From Sediminicola arcticus (lineage in GTDB: Bacteria > Bacteroidota > Bacteroidia > Flavobacteriales > Flavobacteriaceae), in assembly GCF_040566695.1 (NCBI RefSeq), contig NZ_JBEXAE010000005.1, positions 124,001 through 188,000 of the forward strand: 64,000 nt of DNA, in the 5' to 3' direction. The first letter of the stretch is position 1. Each line of letters opens with the position of its first letter. A model generated the notes under the pieces. That model did no database searches. It had not been told where the DNA came from and was given only the letters and a program-made list of their open reading frames with translations. Positions 61,899 through 64,000 of this stretch are shown piece by piece. The translations under genes were made by a program, and so were the position numbers.

Positions 61899-64000
61899 AT
61901 GAACCAAGATTATATAATACCAAATGTTTGGTCGATCATAGAAGAAGGATTCGATAAGGAGAAAGTAAAATCTTCCGAAAGTTTGTTCAGTATTGGAAAT
62001 GGAGCCATGGGTCAACGAGCCAATTTTGAGGAGCAATATACGGGACATACTTTCCAAGGTAGCTATATTGCTGGGGTTTATTATCCAGATAAAACGCGTG
62101 TAGGATGGTGGAAAAATGGATATCCCGAATATTTTGCCAAGGTAATAAACGCTCCAAATTGGATTGGGATAGATGTAATGGTCAATGGTGTTGCCTTCGA
62201 TTTGAACACATGTAAGAAGGTTGCCAACTATAAGAGGGAGCTAAACATGCAAGAAGGCTGGTATAAGCGTTCTTTTGTGGCTACTTTACCAAACGATCAG
62301 GAAATTGAGGTTAATGTAACCCGCTTTTTGAGTTTGGATATTGATGAGGTAGGAGCCATTAAGTACGACGTTAAAGCCCTCGGCGGGGATATGGACCTAA
62401 CCTTTAGTCCGTATCTTGATAGTGGGATTACCAATGAAGACACCAACTGGGATGACAAATTCTGGAATACTACTAAAGTTTCTTCTCAAGGGCAGCAAGG
62501 CTTTATAGAGGCACATACTATGAAGACCAATTTTGCGACCTGTACTTTTATGGAGTCTAAACTGTTCCATAATGGGAAAGCAGTAGCTATAAACAGCGAT
62601 GCCAAAACCGAAGAACATGAAGTGCGTTTTACGTATAAAATTTCCTTGAAAAATGGAGATTCGGCTACCTTACATAAATTTGGAGGGTATACGGTTTCGA
62701 GGAATCATGAAGCTTCTGACCTTGTCAATGCTGCAAAATTAGTTTTGAAAAAGGTGACTAACTTGGGCTATGAAACTCTCATGGATAAACAAAAGCAAGC
62801 TTGGGGAAAGATTTGGGAAATGAGCGACATTACCATTGAGGGGGATATTAAGGCCCAACAAGGTATTCGATTCAATATATTTCAATTGAACCAGACCTAC
62901 TTAGGAAAGGATTCAAGATTAAATATAGGACCAAAAGGATTTACGGGAGAAAAATACGGGGGAAGTACCTATTGGGATACCGAAGCATATTGCATCCCAT
63001 TTTATATGGCGACCAAAGATCAACGAGTTGCCAGGAGTTTGTTAAAATACAGGTATAATCATTTGGAAAAGGCTATAGAAAATGCCAAAAAGCTTGGTTT
63101 CTCTAATGGAGCGGCATTGTACCCAATGGTGACTATGAATGGGGAAGAATGTCATAACGAGTGGGAAATTACTTTTGAGGAAATCCATCGCAATGGGGCT
63201 ATTGCATTTGCTATATATAATTATCTCAGATTTACGGGAGATTACTCTTATATCCCGGAAATGGGTCTGGAAGTACTCATTGGGATTTCTCGTTTTTGGC
63301 AGCAAAGAGCTACATTTTCAAAACAAAAAGACAAATTCGTCATTTTGGGGGTTACTGGACCCAACGAATATGAGAACAACGTAAATAACAACTGGTATAC
63401 CAATTATCTTGCAAAATGGTGTATCAACTATACTTTGGAACAGATTGGAAAAGTGAAGGATGGATATTCAGATGATCACAAGAGAATCATAGGGATGACC
63501 AAATTAACGGATACTGAAATGGATTCTTGGAAGGCAGTGGCAGATAATATGTATTTCCCATTTTCTGAAGAGTTGGATATCTATTTGCAGCAAGACGGAT
63601 TCCTGGATAAAGAGTTGATCACCGTTGCTAATTTGGATAGAACCCAACGTCCCATCAACCAAAAATGGAGCTGGGACCGTATTTTGAGATCTCCATATAT
63701 CAAACAAGCAGACACACTACAAGGCTTCTATTTGTTCGAAGATCATTTTTCTCAGGAGCAACTAGAAAAGCATTTTGATTTCTACGAACCTTTTACCGTT
63801 CATGAGTCTTCCTTGTCACCATGTGTGCATAGCATACAGGCAGCAAAGCTGAATAGGATGGAACAGGCATATACTTTTTATCTTCGAACCTCTCGTTTAG
63901 ATCTGGACGACTATAACAAGGAAGTAGAAGAAGGGTTGCACATTACGTCCATGGCGGGTACTTGGATGAGTATTGTAGAAGGCTTTGGGGGAATGCGTGT
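61899..64000 (+). CDS. GH65 disaccharide phosphorylase (3' end outside window)
   Basis: Splits an alpha-glucobiose with phosphate into beta-glucose-1-phosphate and glucose; maltose is the usual substrate but kojibiose or trehalose are possible. 700 residues are visible, roughly nine-tenths of a typical 750-770 aa enzyme. The catalytic acid is in GEECHNEWEITFEEIHRNG (about residues 416-434, E421 likely). A phosphate-binding-loop motif HESSLSP is near residue 635. YGGSTYWDTEAY (about 351) lines the active site. Start ATG 61899 follows pgmB by one base (TAATATG), so the two are coupled. The frame runs open to the last base. Confidence 0.95.
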   Translation, partial: MNQDYIIPNVWSIIEEGFDKEKVKSSESLFSIGNGAMGQRANFEEQYTGHTFQGSYIAGVYYPDKTRVGWWKNGYPEYFAKVINAPNWIGIDVMVNGVAFDLNTCKKVANYKRELNMQEGWYKRSFVATLPNDQEIEVNVTRFLSLDIDEVGAIKYDVKALGGDMDLTFSPYLDSGITNEDTNWDDKFWNTTKVSSQGQQGFIEAHTMKTNFATCTFMESKLFHNGKAVAINSDAKTEEHEVRFTYKISLKNGDSATLHKFGGYTVSRNHEASDLVNAAKLVLKKVTNLGYETLMDKQKQAWGKIWEMSDITIEGDIKAQQGIRFNIFQLNQTYLGKDSRLNIGPKGFTGEKYGGSTYWDTEAYCIPFYMATKDQRVARSLLKYRYNHLEKAIENAKKLGFSNGAALYPMVTMNGEECHNEWEITFEEIHRNGAIAFAIYNYLRFTGDYSYIPEMGLEVLIGISRFWQQRATFSKQKDKFVILGVTGPNEYENNVNNNWYTNYLAKWCINYTLEQIGKVKDGYSDDHKRIIGMTKLTDTEMDSWKAVADNMYFPFSEELDIYLQQDGFLDKELITVANLDRTQRPINQKWSWDRILRSPYIKQADTLQGFYLFEDHFSQEQLEKHFDFYEPFTVHESSLSPCVHSIQAAKLNRMEQAYTFYLRTSRLDLDDYNKEVEEGLHITSMAGTWMSIVEGFGGMR

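Noticed and set aside
1..64000. CRISPR arrays, IS elements, prophage
   Set aside because: No regularly spaced repeats, transposase or integrase motifs, or phage structural genes were seen.

Overview
The window is a low-GC chromosomal segment of a marine-type member of the Flavobacteriaceae (Bacteroidota), perhaps of the Maribacter/Zobellia/Arenibacter kind. The evidence is a SusC/SusD pair, promoters with the Bacteroidota -7 box TAnnTTTG instead of a sigma70 -10, few Shine-Dalgarno sequences, a fused CcoN-CcoO oxidase, many lipoproteins, and families typical of this group (GH109, GH65, BlaR1 with TonB-like C-terminus, FG-GAP/ASPIC lipoproteins). No phage, IS element or CRISPR array was seen.

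Layout. 1-5.6 kb: 3' part of dnaE with a fused proofreading domain, trxA, a DUF58 gene and tRNA-Asp, whose 3' end plus terminator is repeated 111 bp downstream. 6-9.9 kb: small poorly characterised envelope proteins and a divergent PiT-like transporter. 9.9-13.2 kb: nhaD-kup, a cation pair coupled by a TAATG overlap. 13.2-16.7 kb: sugar kinase and nucleotidyltransferase, divergent from a secreted GH109, a possible amino-sugar salvage unit. 16.8-31 kb: a respiratory block with hemN-usp, the complete cbb3 oxidase locus (ccoI, ccoS, ccoNO, ccoQ, ccoP, ccoG, ccoH, safE), a second usp and NDH-2. Four promoters here share one FNR-like architecture. 31-39.5 kb: a candidate structured RNA, homogentisate dioxygenase, and the histidine utilisation genes hutH-I-U and hutG with a divergent LysR regulator. 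39.5-42.3 kb: DUF456, then blaI-blaR1 behind two tandem operator dyads.

42.3-64 kb: the least ordinary part. SusC and SusD are followed on the same strand by three giant (about 1,100 aa) paralogous FG-GAP/ASPIC lipoproteins, a vanadium-haloperoxidase/PAP2-like lipoprotein with its three active-site motifs intact, and a GyrI-like protein. No glycoside hydrolase, SusE or SusF lies in this run. Divergent from susC is a LacI regulator with a LacI-type operator near susC, then beta-phosphoglucomutase and a GH65 disaccharide phosphorylase that runs off the window.

The respiratory block looks like one oxygen-responsive regulon: low-oxygen haem synthesis, high-affinity oxidase, its copper pump and stress proteins. 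The last 20 kb looks like an uptake locus linking a phosphorolytic disaccharide pathway to a cell-surface binding and possibly halogenating module. That link is inference from gene order. All calls come from reading the sequence; no database search was run.
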